Shown: positions 47,541 through 59,110 of the stretch, piece by piece
How the letters are laid out: every line of letters starts with the position of its first letter
Position numbering within the stretch: the stretch's first letter is position 1
NCBI RefSeq assembly: GCF_000182925.2
Contig: NC_026501.1
Span: 8,287,917 to 8,351,916, forward strand
Origin: Neurospora crassa OR74A
Lineage: Eukaryota > Ascomycota > Sordariomycetes > Sordariales > Sordariaceae
Direction: 5' to 3'
DNA: 64,000 nucleotides
The notes under the pieces: generated by a model
Database searches by the model: none
What the model saw: the letters and a program-made list of their open reading frames with translations, nothing else
Told to the model about the DNA's origin: nothing
Program-made: the position numbers and the translations under genes

Positions 47541-47680
47541 GGGTGATGGGTGGAGGGTCCCTGGCGGACTGTCTCAAAGCACGGCTAGCACCACCGACAC
47601 CGCCGTCCCATGGCCGTGACCGCTTGGTCCGCGGCGTACCGCACCGCTCCGTGGGAGCACCGCACAGGACACATCCAAGG

Positions 47681-47707
47681 ACAACAACAACAACAACAAC
47701 AACAACA
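47681..47707. repeat. (ACA)n microsatellite
   Basis: Nine tandem ACA units. Confidence 0.85.
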
Positions 47708-49210
47708 TCCGACGCTCTTGCATGACTTTTTGCTGGCGCGTCCTTACTCGTGCAGGCGACGAGAGAAGCTCTGATGATGGGCTAGGGTGGAGGTTTATGG
47801 GCAAGCCCCAGTCCTAAGGACCTCGACGGCCTCGTTTCAGATTACGCAAATCAGTCCCTTTAATGGAGAAAAGATAGATGTGACGGAGCGTGTAGGGCGG
47901 GGAGTCCTTGTCGATGGACGGCGGTGGATGGAGAAGAAAAGCTTGACTGGACGGGGTGTATGGGGAGACATCTGATCATTGCCCAGACAGGCAAGTGCTT
48001 ATAAGAAGAGCCGTACCGAGGCGGTACGTTGACGGCCGGCAGAAAGCTCGACTGGACGGTCGAGTGTGGAAGCGGTGGTGATCGGCGGGCATCAGATTCG
48101 TGAGTGGGGATAGACTGAGCCAAACTGGGGAAATGGAACTGAGGTCCAAGGAACGGGCGAGGTTCGGTAATGAGTTCATCTGGCTTCTTTCTTTCGAATC
48201 AGCACGTGCCGTGTAACGCAAGGGGAAGGGATTGATGGGGTTCAAGGGGTGATCGTCTCTTTGGTTTATGGACCCTCTCAACCTCTCTTGTCAGCAGCCG
48301 TGATGCCTTCACCAAGGCACCAGACAAATGTCTTGTCACCTGGTGGAGAGGCATTACGTCGTCAAGGTCACGGCGTAAAGTGTAGTGACGGCATGCGGGG
48401 CGTCTCCAAGTTGGCATGGCACAGACTGGTACATAGCTGGCAGGCTGATGGAGAAAACTGAGTGAGCTGGTTTTCGGTCCCTGATTCCTAGCATCCGGAC
48501 AGGGCCTGGGTTGTTGGTAAGCAAGGTAAGTTGGGTGCAGGACGAAATCCTATTCGACATTGGAGGCCTGGGTTGCATGTCTTCCGTCCGCTCTCCGTGC
48601 TTTCCTTGGTTTAGGCGAGGCTGGGATGCGAGGGGAGGGGCCAGGAGAGGGGCGAGGAGCCAAGCAGGGCCGGGAAGTTGTAACCATCCACGCTTTCCAC
48701 GTTTGACGGCTTTGAGGTTCGGACTCACTGCCGCCCGCTGGACAAGGCGGATCAAGATGGGGGAAGGAGCACGCATTGCCGTGGTTTTGGGAAGGAACCC
48801 GCTACCTATGTCGTCAACATCACATGTATTAGCTGGAACAGGAGACGGACGGAACCAAGCATGGTGAGCTTTTTGAGGAAGTTGTGGCTCGTGAAACAAT
48901 CGCCCGAAACTCGTATAGGAGACGGTATTAGCAGGCAAGTCGCAACCACAAACTCGCAAACTGAAGATAGTACTGTAACAATACGTAATTGGGTAACTGA
49001 CAACCGACGCTGGTTGGCCGGGATGGCGCCACATGGCTGGCTACTTACTCGTACCGTAACAGTTGAACTGGTTGACACTAAAATCATTGATAGGTATTAT
49101 CAGCACCTATCCCCGTGGTCAGCAATACCGACGGCGAATCTTCTCAGGGTGTCGTTAGACCCGCTAATGACGTCGGTTGTCAGCAACCGAGTCTGGCTGC
49201 CGCGGCAGTT

Positions 49211-49230
49211 GCGGCGGCGGCGGCGGCGGC
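49211..49230. repeat. (GCG)n microsatellite
   Basis: About six and a half GCG units in an otherwise unremarkable stretch. Confidence 0.85.
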
Positions 49231-52200
49231 ACAGAATGCTTAACGTGGCCGGTAAAGTATCAAGGCACGATATTAACTGGCCGAAGAGTTATGTAGTTCC
49301 TTTAATTCCTTTCAAAAAGGGTGTGGTGTTAAGGGTGTCGTGTTTTGGATGCCTTGCCCAGTGCGCATGGCAAAAACGAGGCTAGCCAATCATGGCACCG
49401 GCGCATGCTCACGGATCTTCAGGGTCCTTTCTGAGGCTTGTGCTGCTGCCCGACAATCGCGCGGGGAAGCAGCACTCTCCTACTGACACCAATATGTACA
49501 CTCAGGGCCAGGATGACCAAAGGCAGCTTTGGCTTTGACACTGTATCCCAAGAGCACAGGTAATCGCGATTCGTGAAACTGACAGTGTCCCAGAGACGGC
49601 CCTGTTGAGGTTTGATATGGGGCCCAAGTTTGAATAAGGCCAAATGTGAACTTGTGAGAGGTCAAGGTGCGCTCAGCAGGGTACGGCGCAAATGCATTGT
49701 CGCGCTGCAGAGGACCGATGACGGCGGCCAATCGAGCACAAGCGTGTCCCGCACGCATCCAAGATTTTATCACAGTTGAAGGGTGGTTGAGGTTGCCGTG
49801 GTGGCAGTGTTCGCCGACCTCCACCATATCCCACCGGCCGGATCGGGTTCCTGACCAGCCAATGTCAGCCAAAACGGACCAAAGGGAACTTGAAGATGAG
49901 AGCCGTTGGGAGGAGATATGTGCCAGGGCCCCTGTCTGTGACCAGGGGCGGAATCAGAACCGCGCTTCACAGAGTGGTTGAAAAAGGGCGGGCCAGGATG
50001 AGAGTGGCAGAGGTGGGTTGAGGTGACTAAGGTGTGAGCAATAACTACATAGTACTGTGTATTATTTCGTGAAGTCCCACTCGGTGTAATGTTGTTAGGT
50101 TCCGTCGGTTTAGCCCCCAGTAAGGTATCTCTCGGAGGGTACCCATGCTGGCTAGGTTGGTGTTGTTACAGTAACTGTTTGGAAAGGCCACAGTGAGGTT
50201 GACGACGATTACAAAATGGAACGCATGTGGTTTTTTTCTTCAATGGCACGTCTTCCCAGCCGAATCCCATGCCTCATGACGTCATGTGGCTTTTTGGTGG
50301 CTACTCCGCAACCCCTGTGCTGCACCGTGACCGGACAAGCACAGTCCCAACTGTTGATCTTGCCGCACCGTCTTTACCCCACTGCAAACCTCACAGTACC
50401 GTACAGTACTGCCCGAGTAGTACTACCTGTGTAGTCGAATCTGAATGAAGCCCGGCCGCTGCGAAATTAAGAGGTTGTCAGATAATGGAAAACTACGAGC
50501 ACAAGTAACACTATTTACTGTGTACTATCGCAAAGTGGAAGGGTGCCAAGGAAGAGTGACGGAAAACATACTCGTATATGTTTTTGCTACTTGCATGCTT
50601 GTTGCTGCATGCGTAATGAAGATAGGTAGGGAATGCAATGAAAATGGTACAGTCTTTACCCCTGCAGTTGCAACTCCCCCCTCCCCCCTTTTTCATTCTT
50701 TTTGTGCTAGAACTCCCTACTCATTATAGCCAGTTGAAGTTGAGTGCCAGATTGAGGTGGCAGACTCAGGCGTACTAGGACTGCAGTGCTAGCTGCTACT
50801 AGGTATGTACTATGCATACACTTGACGCCCAGTCCCTTTTTTGACAAACACTCTACTTATTGCAACAAGTGTCGCTTCTGAAATGAAGTTGCACCAAGAG
50901 AGGTCAAGATTGTACGTAGTCAGGTAGTGTACACCGTGGTTAGCAGCACCCCGTGTGCATTAGCTCGTCCAACACAACGCACACAGTCGCTGAAAAATCT
51001 CACTTTACAGATTGTTCTAACCAAATTTTTCACTTTTGGCTTTTGACACGTCTCCAATCTCTGCTTTGCCCAGTACGCGCCCAAGTGGATGAGTTGAGAG
51101 TCAATCCAACAACGACGTCCCTTTACTTGGCAAATTAAACGTCGACAGCTTCAAGATCGATCCAGATAAGGTTGCCTCTCACCGTTACTTTGCACTGCCG
51201 AGAGCAAGCAAACATGAAACACCAGATGATCTCATTTGGCGGGGGATTTTCGACTGAGACTGCGACTGCAACGGCGCGATCCTGGGCTTCCATTAATACC
51301 TATCGCTGGGCATTGGGGTTGAGGTGAACAGATACAGACATTACACGTGTACAGCTGCCATACCAATTCCATCCGCACGCACTACCACCAAAAAGAAGAG
51401 AGAAAAAAACAAAGAAAAAAAACACCAGTCCACCCTTAATTCTACGACACACACAACCAACTGAAGAGGTACAATCGATCTGATATGTCTAGATTAAATT
51501 GACGCGGTCAATACCAATCAATAACAATGCGTCAATCCCACCTCGACATGACCATCCAATCCTGCCTGCCGTCTGACCAACCCGTCAGCTGGACGAGAGT
51601 ATATGAACCGCATTTCCAAAATGCCATGTTGCGTCAGGCCAAATTGCCATCACTTTTAGTGTTACTTTCACCAACTGTTCATTTCCCACCTGCAACTACA
51701 ACTATCATTCACTGCATGAGAGGGAATGCGCGGCGCCAGAACTTGACCAGCACCACGACAGCAACGAGCCCACACACTCTGTCTCTGCACACGTCCACCT
51801 TATCAACACGAAACACTCGTTGCTTGATGCATTGATTGCATCACATCTATCTCCGTATCATGCTCCGCTTCACTCCGTAACGTGTTACGGATCTCACAAG
51901 TTTTGGGTCGTCTCGGCCTCTCTCCTGTTTTCGGTTCCCCTTTCTGGGTCCCCTTTCTTTGGACTAGGGGATGCCAGATAGTAAGTTATAAGTACCTAGG
52001 CTGATGGGGAAACCAGGGGTCTACGAGCGGCCAGCCAGTAGCAATCCTCCTTTTTCAAGCGACACCTTAATTGACTTGACGGGCTCACTTGGGCGACTGT
52101 GAGTAGACTGCACGAACCGCATACTTGATGCTCGGCATCAAGGCTGCAAGGCTAAAGTCACGATAATCATCTTCAGAGAATTACCACTTTGAACTTCAAC

Positions 52201-54878
52201 AACGAGATATCCAAAGGACTTCGATGCGCTGACTCTGGATCTATATGCTGGGGCCTCTTATTGGCACCCCCCTCCCCACGGAACTAACTCTAATAAGCAA
52301 CCCTCACCGCTTACCCTAAATACCGACCTTGGAGATCTGGGAGCGACTTGGACCTTGCTTCAACACAGTCGCCGCCGGTAATTACACAGTCGCCCTGGTA
52401 GGCTCCTTAACATGAAGACAAGTCGGTGTCACCTGATTTGTCATTACTGCGGTATGGTTCAGGCTTCGAGCCGGCGCTTCCCTGGTGACACGGTGATTTC
52501 TTCTCCTCCTTCCTCCCTCCCAGTCCATTGTTGTCGGGCAGCTGGAGGAATTATTACCCCTGGAGACAGATCCTGGCAGGTTCGATCTGGAGAGCGAGAT
52601 GTCGCTTGGCGACGACCTGAGCGTCAGGTCCATATCATCCAGTTGAAAAGAAAAAGAGTAACGAGCCGTGGCTTCTGCTTTTGAACAGTTGGAAACATTT
52701 CTTGGACCCCTTTTCCCGGACCACGGGTATTGTTTATTGTTACTCTGTAGTGTACGCCCCCAATATCGAATACCGTACCTGAATTCTGAACATTGACTGT
52801 AGCTCAAGGAGCACATTGTGTCGTAGAACCAACTACATGTGTAGAGGTAAGTACTAGGAGAACAACCACGTACCTACTTTGTTTGTAGGCACACTATAGA
52901 ATGACTACACAGTTAGCATAGGCATAATCTGTCTAGATACTGGACTTGACGACTAACTAGGGACTTCTAACTCTGTGTATCCTCTCAAACAGCTTACATG
53001 AATGCAACACGTTGATTCTGAAAATAACGCACCGTAATTTGCTTTGTAATTGGTTCCCATAGCCAAGTACCTAGATCTAGACTTCGTCAAATCTCTGGAC
53101 CTTTTACACCAGACTTGCGCCCTATAGTCTCACGGAAACCGCATCTTGTAATATCAGCCCCAAGCAGTGGCTTGTCGGGTTGGAAAAGACATGAATGAAA
53201 TTACTATTACCATACACAAGTAACAGTTCGGCTCACACCCACGGCCTTCGATGTGACAAGGAGAGACATCACATGTTCTATAGATTACAAGCTTATGAAA
53301 CTGTATGATTACCACCCGGCCATGTAGTGCTCACGTCCTATTTAAATGAAGTATCCATGATCGAAGCAGTCGAAGTCATGACTGACATCGGGTACTTTAC
53401 TCAAGAATGTAGTGTAAAATAACGATCAAATGGTTGCTGTCAATAACTAGATGCCACTTATATCCGGGTCATGAGACAGAGAAACACGGCCAAGCTCATA
53501 TGGCTGGGTGCTCCACTACGGCTCATTAGAAATGAAACTTCTGTGATGGAAGTGTGGACTGTTCCGGGGTTTCATCGGCAGCTATGTATGATATGTTGGC
53601 TATGAATTGCAAATTCGAGGGAAAATATAACCCAAACACCAGCTGGATCATGACAGTGTGAGTACCTCTATGTAGGCGTTTCATGAGAGATTTGTATTTC
53701 CTTTGTAGTACAACCGGTGTGCACTGCGGCCGAGCCCGTCAAACCTGTAAAAGATCGTAGGACGATATTCGCTTGCCAACATATACCGGAAGTGCACAGA
53801 ATATATACCTCTAGGCAATAGGTATCCTCCTGTGGTGTCGCTCGAGCGAGATAACAGATCAGTAGGTACAGGACATAGGTACTCAAGGGAAGAAGACACG
53901 GGTTGCCTCTTCTGTAGAGTGGAGGTCGGAAGCTACCTCATACAAGAAGGAGCCGGAGGATAGGTACCTACCTCTAGATATACTAACAGGAATGATAAAG
54001 ACCAAGCGGGAAAGAGTGAGCAGCAGAAGCCTCGGTTGTCCCTGCCTCCCGGTCTCTAGACAAGTACAGGCAGGATATAAACGAACTCTCAGAGTGATCT
54101 GGAACGGAATAAAGTGTTACTAGTAGTGAAAAATAGAACGTCCGTATATATTAGCCAACCAAATCTACATCAGTTGTCTATCACCTATAGAAGTTGACAA
54201 ACACTAACTACAAGAGGTTTACCAAATAAACTCGAAGGAGAGTGAACTGACATGAACTGACATGATACAGGACTAGTGTAAGTAAATGGAGATTAGTAAA
54301 AGAGTGGTGTGTTTGTTGAATGACAAGAGAGGTGAAGCAGAGGTGAGACGAGAAGGAAAACACTTGTCATTCTGTCAACGATCTGTCACAACCTCTAGCC
54401 AAATAGTTTCATGAGGGAATGGAAAATTGTTGACGTTGAAGTCCAAGAAAGAACATCGATGAACTCCGTCATTATGTATTTATCCTTTTTTGCACTCATC
54501 TGCTCGTCTGACCTAGCTTTACAGGTGCATATGTAACAACCTAGCTACTTTCTGACCTAAGAACAATCGTCCACCATTCTCTTACAACATAGAAAGCCAT
54601 CATCTTGGATGTCCTAACCAATACGACAAACGATGACATTGGCGCAGATCGCATTTTACAGTGTATATCGCACATAAAACCATAGTGACATCACTTGATC
54701 CTTCTTTTGTTGTGCGCGTGTGTTTATGTGTGTAAAGCCTTCAATGGCGCATAGCGCGCCCAAACCCCAAGACGCTTCGATAAAAAGTCGCGTTGTTCAC
54801 CCTCGTCGTCATAACGAAGCTGAACCATAGAAACAAGAAACCTGTTTGCTCCTGCTAGACTAACCTGATTCCCATCGC

Positions 54879-57800
54879 CTAAAGCACAATCGCCAACTCC
54901 GTCCTGTCGATGCCCTCCTCGATGAGGTTGGGATAATACGGCACCATAGCGTCCGCGCACTGGACGTATGCATCGTTGTACAGACGCCAATATGGTGTCC
55001 GTACCTTTCTTGCCGGGTGGAAAAGACCGGCCCAGACGTAGTTGAGGACCAGTCCCGGACCAACGGCCATCCTGATGGCCTCGATAGCCTCGACGATGCG
55101 GTCGATAACGTGGGGGCTGGTCTCGAAAAGGTTGGGATACAGCAAGTTGAGCAAGTGAACCATGGCATCCTCGCAACCGAGACCAACAACGCCAAGGGCA
55201 ATGTGCTTGACAACACTAGCGGCTGTTTGTCTGTGCACCTGGTCACGGTCAATGAGGGCGTCCTCCAGGAGTGGCGTGACGGCGTAAACATAGTCCTTGG
55301 CCATCTCGCCGATGTACTCGAAGAGGAAGGAGAGCGACTTGAGCACGCCGTTCTGAACGTTGAGCTCGGGGACGCGGTACTCGTTCATGAGCGCAGGCAA
55401 CACAGTGAAGGGCGCGCATGTCTCGGCAACGATACCGATGGCGACGGCCGTGTTGACACGGGACTGACGCTCCTGAACGCGGAGGTTGTTCAGAAGGGTT
55501 GCAAGGACATCCTGAGGACCAATGGCCTTGGCAATGAAACCGAAAGTGTTGTTGGCAGCACGTCTGATGCCCTTCTTGTGAGCCTTGAGCATGTCGAGAA
55601 GCTCGAAGCAGATTCGCATCCATTCGCGGGCGTTGACACTCTCTGGACCGCGATCGGCAATACGACCTACGAGATCAATCGTGTTCTCTTGTACCTTCTC
55701 GTGTCGGTTACGAAGAATAGGGGTCAGGCGAGGCAGAAGATCCTTGATAGGGGGCTGCATCTGGCTGATACCCACGACAGTAACAATGGAGCGGAGAGCA
55801 CCAAGAATAGAGCCAAGGACCTCGGGATACTCCTCGCCAAGATACTCGTAAAGAACAATACCAAGCTTACCCATGAGGGCATCTTCACCGCATTGCTTCA
55901 TGACCATGGCGATGCGGGAGATCAAATCGGCTGCTTGCTGTCGTACAGTAGCTGACTTGTTGTTCAGACGCCAAAGAATGGTGCTGACAATCTGAGGAAG
56001 GTAAGGCTTGCATCGGGTGCCTAATGCGTTAACCACCGAACCGAAGCCGTTAAGCATAACGATGTCCTCCACGCTCTGTTCCTGGAACGCATGAAGAATG
56101 CCATCGATAAGGCGTTCTTCCAGACGCTCGCCAATATCGGCAGCACCGAGAGAGGCCACAATCTTTTCAACCGTCTCCACCGTCATCTTGCGGTAGGCTT
56201 CGCTCTCGTCCTTTAGGTTGGCTACGATCCTTTCCAGAATCTCGCTGACACCAACCTTTTGGCCAATGTCGACAGTGGTCTCAACGACCTGTCGGTAGTT
56301 GCGCTTATCCAGAGCCATACGCCGTACCCAAAAGCTCTTGAAGAACTCGTCCAGCACATGCTCCTTTAGGTACCCAGCCGTTACTCCATCGGTGGCGGCG
56401 CACTGTGAAATCACCTTTAGCACAACCTTCTTCATCTCTTCATCAGGAGAGGCAAATTCTCGTAGCAGAATCTCCATAATCTGACTGGTGTAATAGTTGG
56501 CATAGTCTTCATCCATAAGCGGGATAATATAACCGACAGCCTTGAGGAAACCCGCCAGACCCTTGCCTCGCTGCTTTCGGGCACCGGTCCAAAGGGGGTT
56601 GAGAATATCATCAAAGCTCTCGATACCGTAGGGGTTAGATGCCTCGGCGAGAGCTGCGATGGCCAAACTGGTCACTGTGCGGACCTTGGTCTGTTCATCG
56701 TTCAGGTTGGGTCCGATACAGTCAACCAGCTGCTTGAGATGGGGCAAGACTGCGCAGCCCATCAAGATGGGAATCTGCTGGACGATCTTGACACCCGTGT
56801 GACGAGCCTGCCACGACTTTTTGCTTCGGCACACAGCTCGCAAGAAGGGGAGCAGAGCTGGGATACCCAGAGCCGAGGCAACGACGGCAAAGGCTCTGGC
56901 AGTAGTGTTTCTGACATATTCATCGACGTGATCAATATCTGGACGCATGACACTGATCATTGTGGCAAGACCAGCAGCCTTGCTGAGGTTCGAAATGATT
57001 TCCCGACCCTCAACACGGGCATAGTAGTCCTGATCGATAAGAAGGGGTTCGATAACGACGAGAATCTTGTGAACGTATGGTCGAACCATGTCATCGAGCT
57101 TGTACAAAATACGATCAATAACCTTGACGAGAAGATGGCGTTCCTGGTCCTCCAATGTTTTCTCCATGAGCAGAGGAAGAATTTGGTTGAAGAGGGGGCC
57201 GGCACCAAAGTTGCGAGCATTATCTGTCAATTGTCTGAGCGCAGTCTTTCTCATAGGAGGAGTACCGTTCTTGACCTTCAGCAAGAGCCTCATAATCTTT
57301 CTCTCCTTGAGCTCTTCGACACTCAAACTTTCCTCATCTGCTCCGTCGGTGAGCTTGCCGAAGTATGCCATATCTTCGGGCTTGAAGAATTGCAGGTCTC
57401 CCACACCGGGAATCTCCTTTGGCACCTGCTGGCCTGTCATCCGTCCGCTGTCGGGGTCCTGCATCATGAAGCCCGTTGTTGGGGCCGGAGCCTGCATCAG
57501 CTTGTGTGCCGGTGCTCGCACGGGGGCATACCCTGGTGGCGGCTCAAGAATCTTGTAACCTTGTTCGGGGCCTGGAAGCATCGCGTCCAGCTCTTCGTCG
57601 CTGAGTGGTGCGTAGCGACCGGCCGCATCAGCCCCGAAAGCTGGGGGCACGACAGCGGTCTGGGTAGGGTGCATCGGGGTAGCTAGGCCGACATTACCAA
57701 CAGGAGTGGCAGAAGGCGCCTGGTCCCAGCGGGATCGCTTCTTGGGTTCCGCCCCTGGCGCCCCTGGAGCGGGAACAGATGGTGCTTGATCCCACCTAGA

Positions 57801-58526
57801 CCTCTTCTTGGGCTCTGGTGCCGGGGTAGCATCATCTGTAGAGGCGACATCCCATCTCTTCTTGCGCTTCCGACCAGCCGCAGCTTCAGTAGAGCCAGCC
57901 TCCTCGTTCTCCTTGTTACCGGAATCCTGAAGGGTAGGCTGGTGCTCCTCGACCGGACCGCCCTCCTTCATCTTCTGTTCAATGGCGCGCCGTACGCGCT
58001 CTTCCTCTCGCTCAAGCTCGCGGCGTTCCATGATTTCCCGGTAACTCTCGCCTTCATCAGTGGCACCTGCTTGGCGGTTGGCAGCAAATGGGTCGGCTCG
58101 TGTAGGGGTCAGAACGCGGTCAAATCGGCGCTTCTGGTAGTCGGTCTCCCTGTCGGTGATGCGGTTGCTCTTTTCGCCCCGGCCAGCCAGGGGATCATCC
58201 TCCTCGACGCCATCGCCGCGTGCAAACTCATCGATCTGAGCTCGGGTGGCGGTGTACTGTCCTACTAGGCGGCGGCCGGAGTCGGCATCTTCCATCTCTT
58301 CGTCGTCGCCATCGGCAGCAGGCAGGGTGGTGTGGTAGCCCGCAAACTTGTCGCCGGTGTTGCGCTCATACAGATCGGTGTCCCATATTTCTCCCAGCTT
58401 GGCTTTGGTGCTGTTGTCGGATCGTTGGTTGGCAGGATCAAAGCTGCGCGAACCGCTCTTGGCGGCAGCAGCAGCATTGCGCTCCTGCTGGAGCTTCTTG
58501 ATCTGCTCAAAATCCGAGTCCGACAT
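54879..58526 (-). CDS. HSH155: Splicing factor 3B subunit 1 (SF3B1/Hsh155)
   Basis: SF3B1 is the HEAT-repeat scaffold of the U2 snRNP SF3b complex; it clamps the U2/branch-site helix in the spliceosome. Single exon, 1215 residues. The disordered N-terminus carries three tryptophan motifs of the U2AF-ligand type at W225 (KKRWDVA), W245 and W267 (both [11 protein letters not shown]). In the human protein such motifs bind UHM domains of U2AF65 and related factors. A p14-binding-like region precedes the HEAT array, which runs from about 440 to the end. Conserved core segments include [33 protein letters not shown] and [19 protein letters not shown]. The protein ends DRTELAIVL. The ATG at 58526 begins [16 protein letters not shown], the expected start. 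It diverges from the UBE3D-like gene across about 580 bp. No intron is present, unlike most neighbours. Confidence 0.97.
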   Translation of the reverse strand: MSDSDFEQIKKLQQERNAAAAAKSGSRSFDPANQRSDNSTKAKLGEIWDTDLYERNTGDKFAGYHTTLPAADGDDEEMEDADSGRRLVGQYTATRAQIDEFARGDGVEEDDPLAGRGEKSNRITDRETDYQKRRFDRVLTPTRADPFAANRQAGATDEGESYREIMERRELEREEERVRRAIEQKMKEGGPVEEHQPTLQDSGNKENEEAGSTEAAAGRKRKKRWDVASTDDATPAPEPKKRSRWDQAPSVPAPGAPGAEPKKRSRWDQAPSATPVGNVGLATPMHPTQTAVVPPAFGADAAGRYAPLSDEELDAMLPGPEQGYKILEPPPGYAPVRAPAHKLMQAPAPTTGFMMQDPDSGRMTGQQVPKEIPGVGDLQFFKPEDMAYFGKLTDGADEESLSVEELKERKIMRLLLKVKNGTPPMRKTALRQLTDNARNFGAGPLFNQILPLLMEKTLEDQERHLLVKVIDRILYKLDDMVRPYVHKILVVIEPLLIDQDYYARVEGREIISNLSKAAGLATMISVMRPDIDHVDEYVRNTTARAFAVVASALGIPALLPFLRAVCRSKKSWQARHTGVKIVQQIPILMGCAVLPHLKQLVDCIGPNLNDEQTKVRTVTSLAIAALAEASNPYGIESFDDILNPLWTGARKQRGKGLAGFLKAVGYIIPLMDEDYANYYTSQIMEILLREFASPDEEMKKVVLKVISQCAATDGVTAGYLKEHVLDEFFKSFWVRRMALDKRNYRQVVETTVDIGQKVGVSEILERIVANLKDESEAYRKMTVETVEKIVASLGAADIGERLEERLIDGILHAFQEQSVEDIVMLNGFGSVVNALGTRCKPYLPQIVSTILWRLNNKSATVRQQAADLISRIAMVMKQCGEDALMGKLGIVLYEYLGEEYPEVLGSILGALRSIVTVVGISQMQPPIKDLLPRLTPILRNRHEKVQENTIDLVGRIADRGPESVNAREWMRICFELLDMLKAHKKGIRRAANNTFGFIAKAIGPQDVLATLLNNLRVQERQSRVNTAVAIGIVAETCAPFTVLPALMNEYRVPELNVQNGVLKSLSFLFEYIGEMAKDYVYAVTPLLEDALIDRDQVHRQTAASVVKHIALGVVGLGCEDAMVHLLNLLYPNLFETSPHVIDRIVEAIEAIRMAVGPGLVLNYVWAGLFHPARKVRTPYWRLYNDAYVQCADAMVPYYPNLIEEGIDRTELAIVL

Positions 58527-59110
58527 GGTGCTGGCCGTATCCTCCTCGTGTCATGTCAGGTCGGGGTCGTCGCAAGAATGTCCAGCGCGCCGCGAGGGTG
58601 AATGATGGTATGTGGTCGGGAGGAAACGGGACGTGATGATGTGGCGCTGCCCGTGGGTGGTTGGGTGGGATCGGGTATGGTAACTGACGGGGCAGCTAAA
58701 TTGACGGTGACAGTTTTGACACTTTGTCGTGTATAACTGAGGCTATCAGCAAGGGAATAGACGGTGGAGGCAGAGGGATGCAGGTCACGGCTGAAGACGG
58801 GCGCAGTGGATGCGGTACGGTGCACACGCCTTCCCTGAAATTTTGGCCAGCGACTGGTGACGGGACGTGACCGTGAGAGAGCTGACACGGGCTTGGCAAG
58901 GCTGCACCTGAAGTTTCCACTCCAAGTGGCGCTCCAGGTGCATTAGGTAAGCAGTCCAGACCTCGACGCTTTCGATCGCGGTGGGGAGCAGGGGAGCTTC
59001 CATCCATTTCCACTTAGCTCATGTGGGGAGGCAGCACTTTCACTTTCCACACCCTCAACTTCCATCCATTTCACCTCTCTCAACCTCGCTTCATCTTCGC
59101 TTCGACCAGC
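58527..59110. promoter_or_regulatory. Shared divergent upstream region, SF3B1 and UBE3D-like gene
   Basis: 584 bp between divergent starts. Both promoters must lie here. An in-frame ATG at 59021 could lengthen the UBE3D-like protein by 30 residues. No named element is recognised. Confidence 0.55.

Larger units (their letters stand above)
44911..54878. other. 10 kb gene-free downstream region
   Basis: No convincing gene. The longest frame, 226 codons on the minus strand at 48354-49034, has no domain and is Pro/Leu/Arg-rich. Microsatellites occur at 47511-47540, 47681-47707 and 49211-49230. Short TACCT/AGGTA-rich segments recur at 52840-53970, with one exact AGGTACCT at 53962 and a 12-bp palindrome at 53838-53849. 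The left end must hold the 3' leader of the C2H2 gene; the right end holds the SF3B1 3' end. Confidence 0.55.

Noticed and set aside
47511-47707. Tandem repeats as a CRISPR array
   Set aside because: They are 3- and 5-nt microsatellites without spacers in a eukaryotic genome.
55017-55955. 312-codon plus-strand frame opposite SF3B1
   Set aside because: Antisense shadow caused by strong codon bias; the SF3B1 reading is certain.
56739-57686. 315-codon plus-strand frame opposite SF3B1
   Set aside because: Antisense shadow for the same reason.
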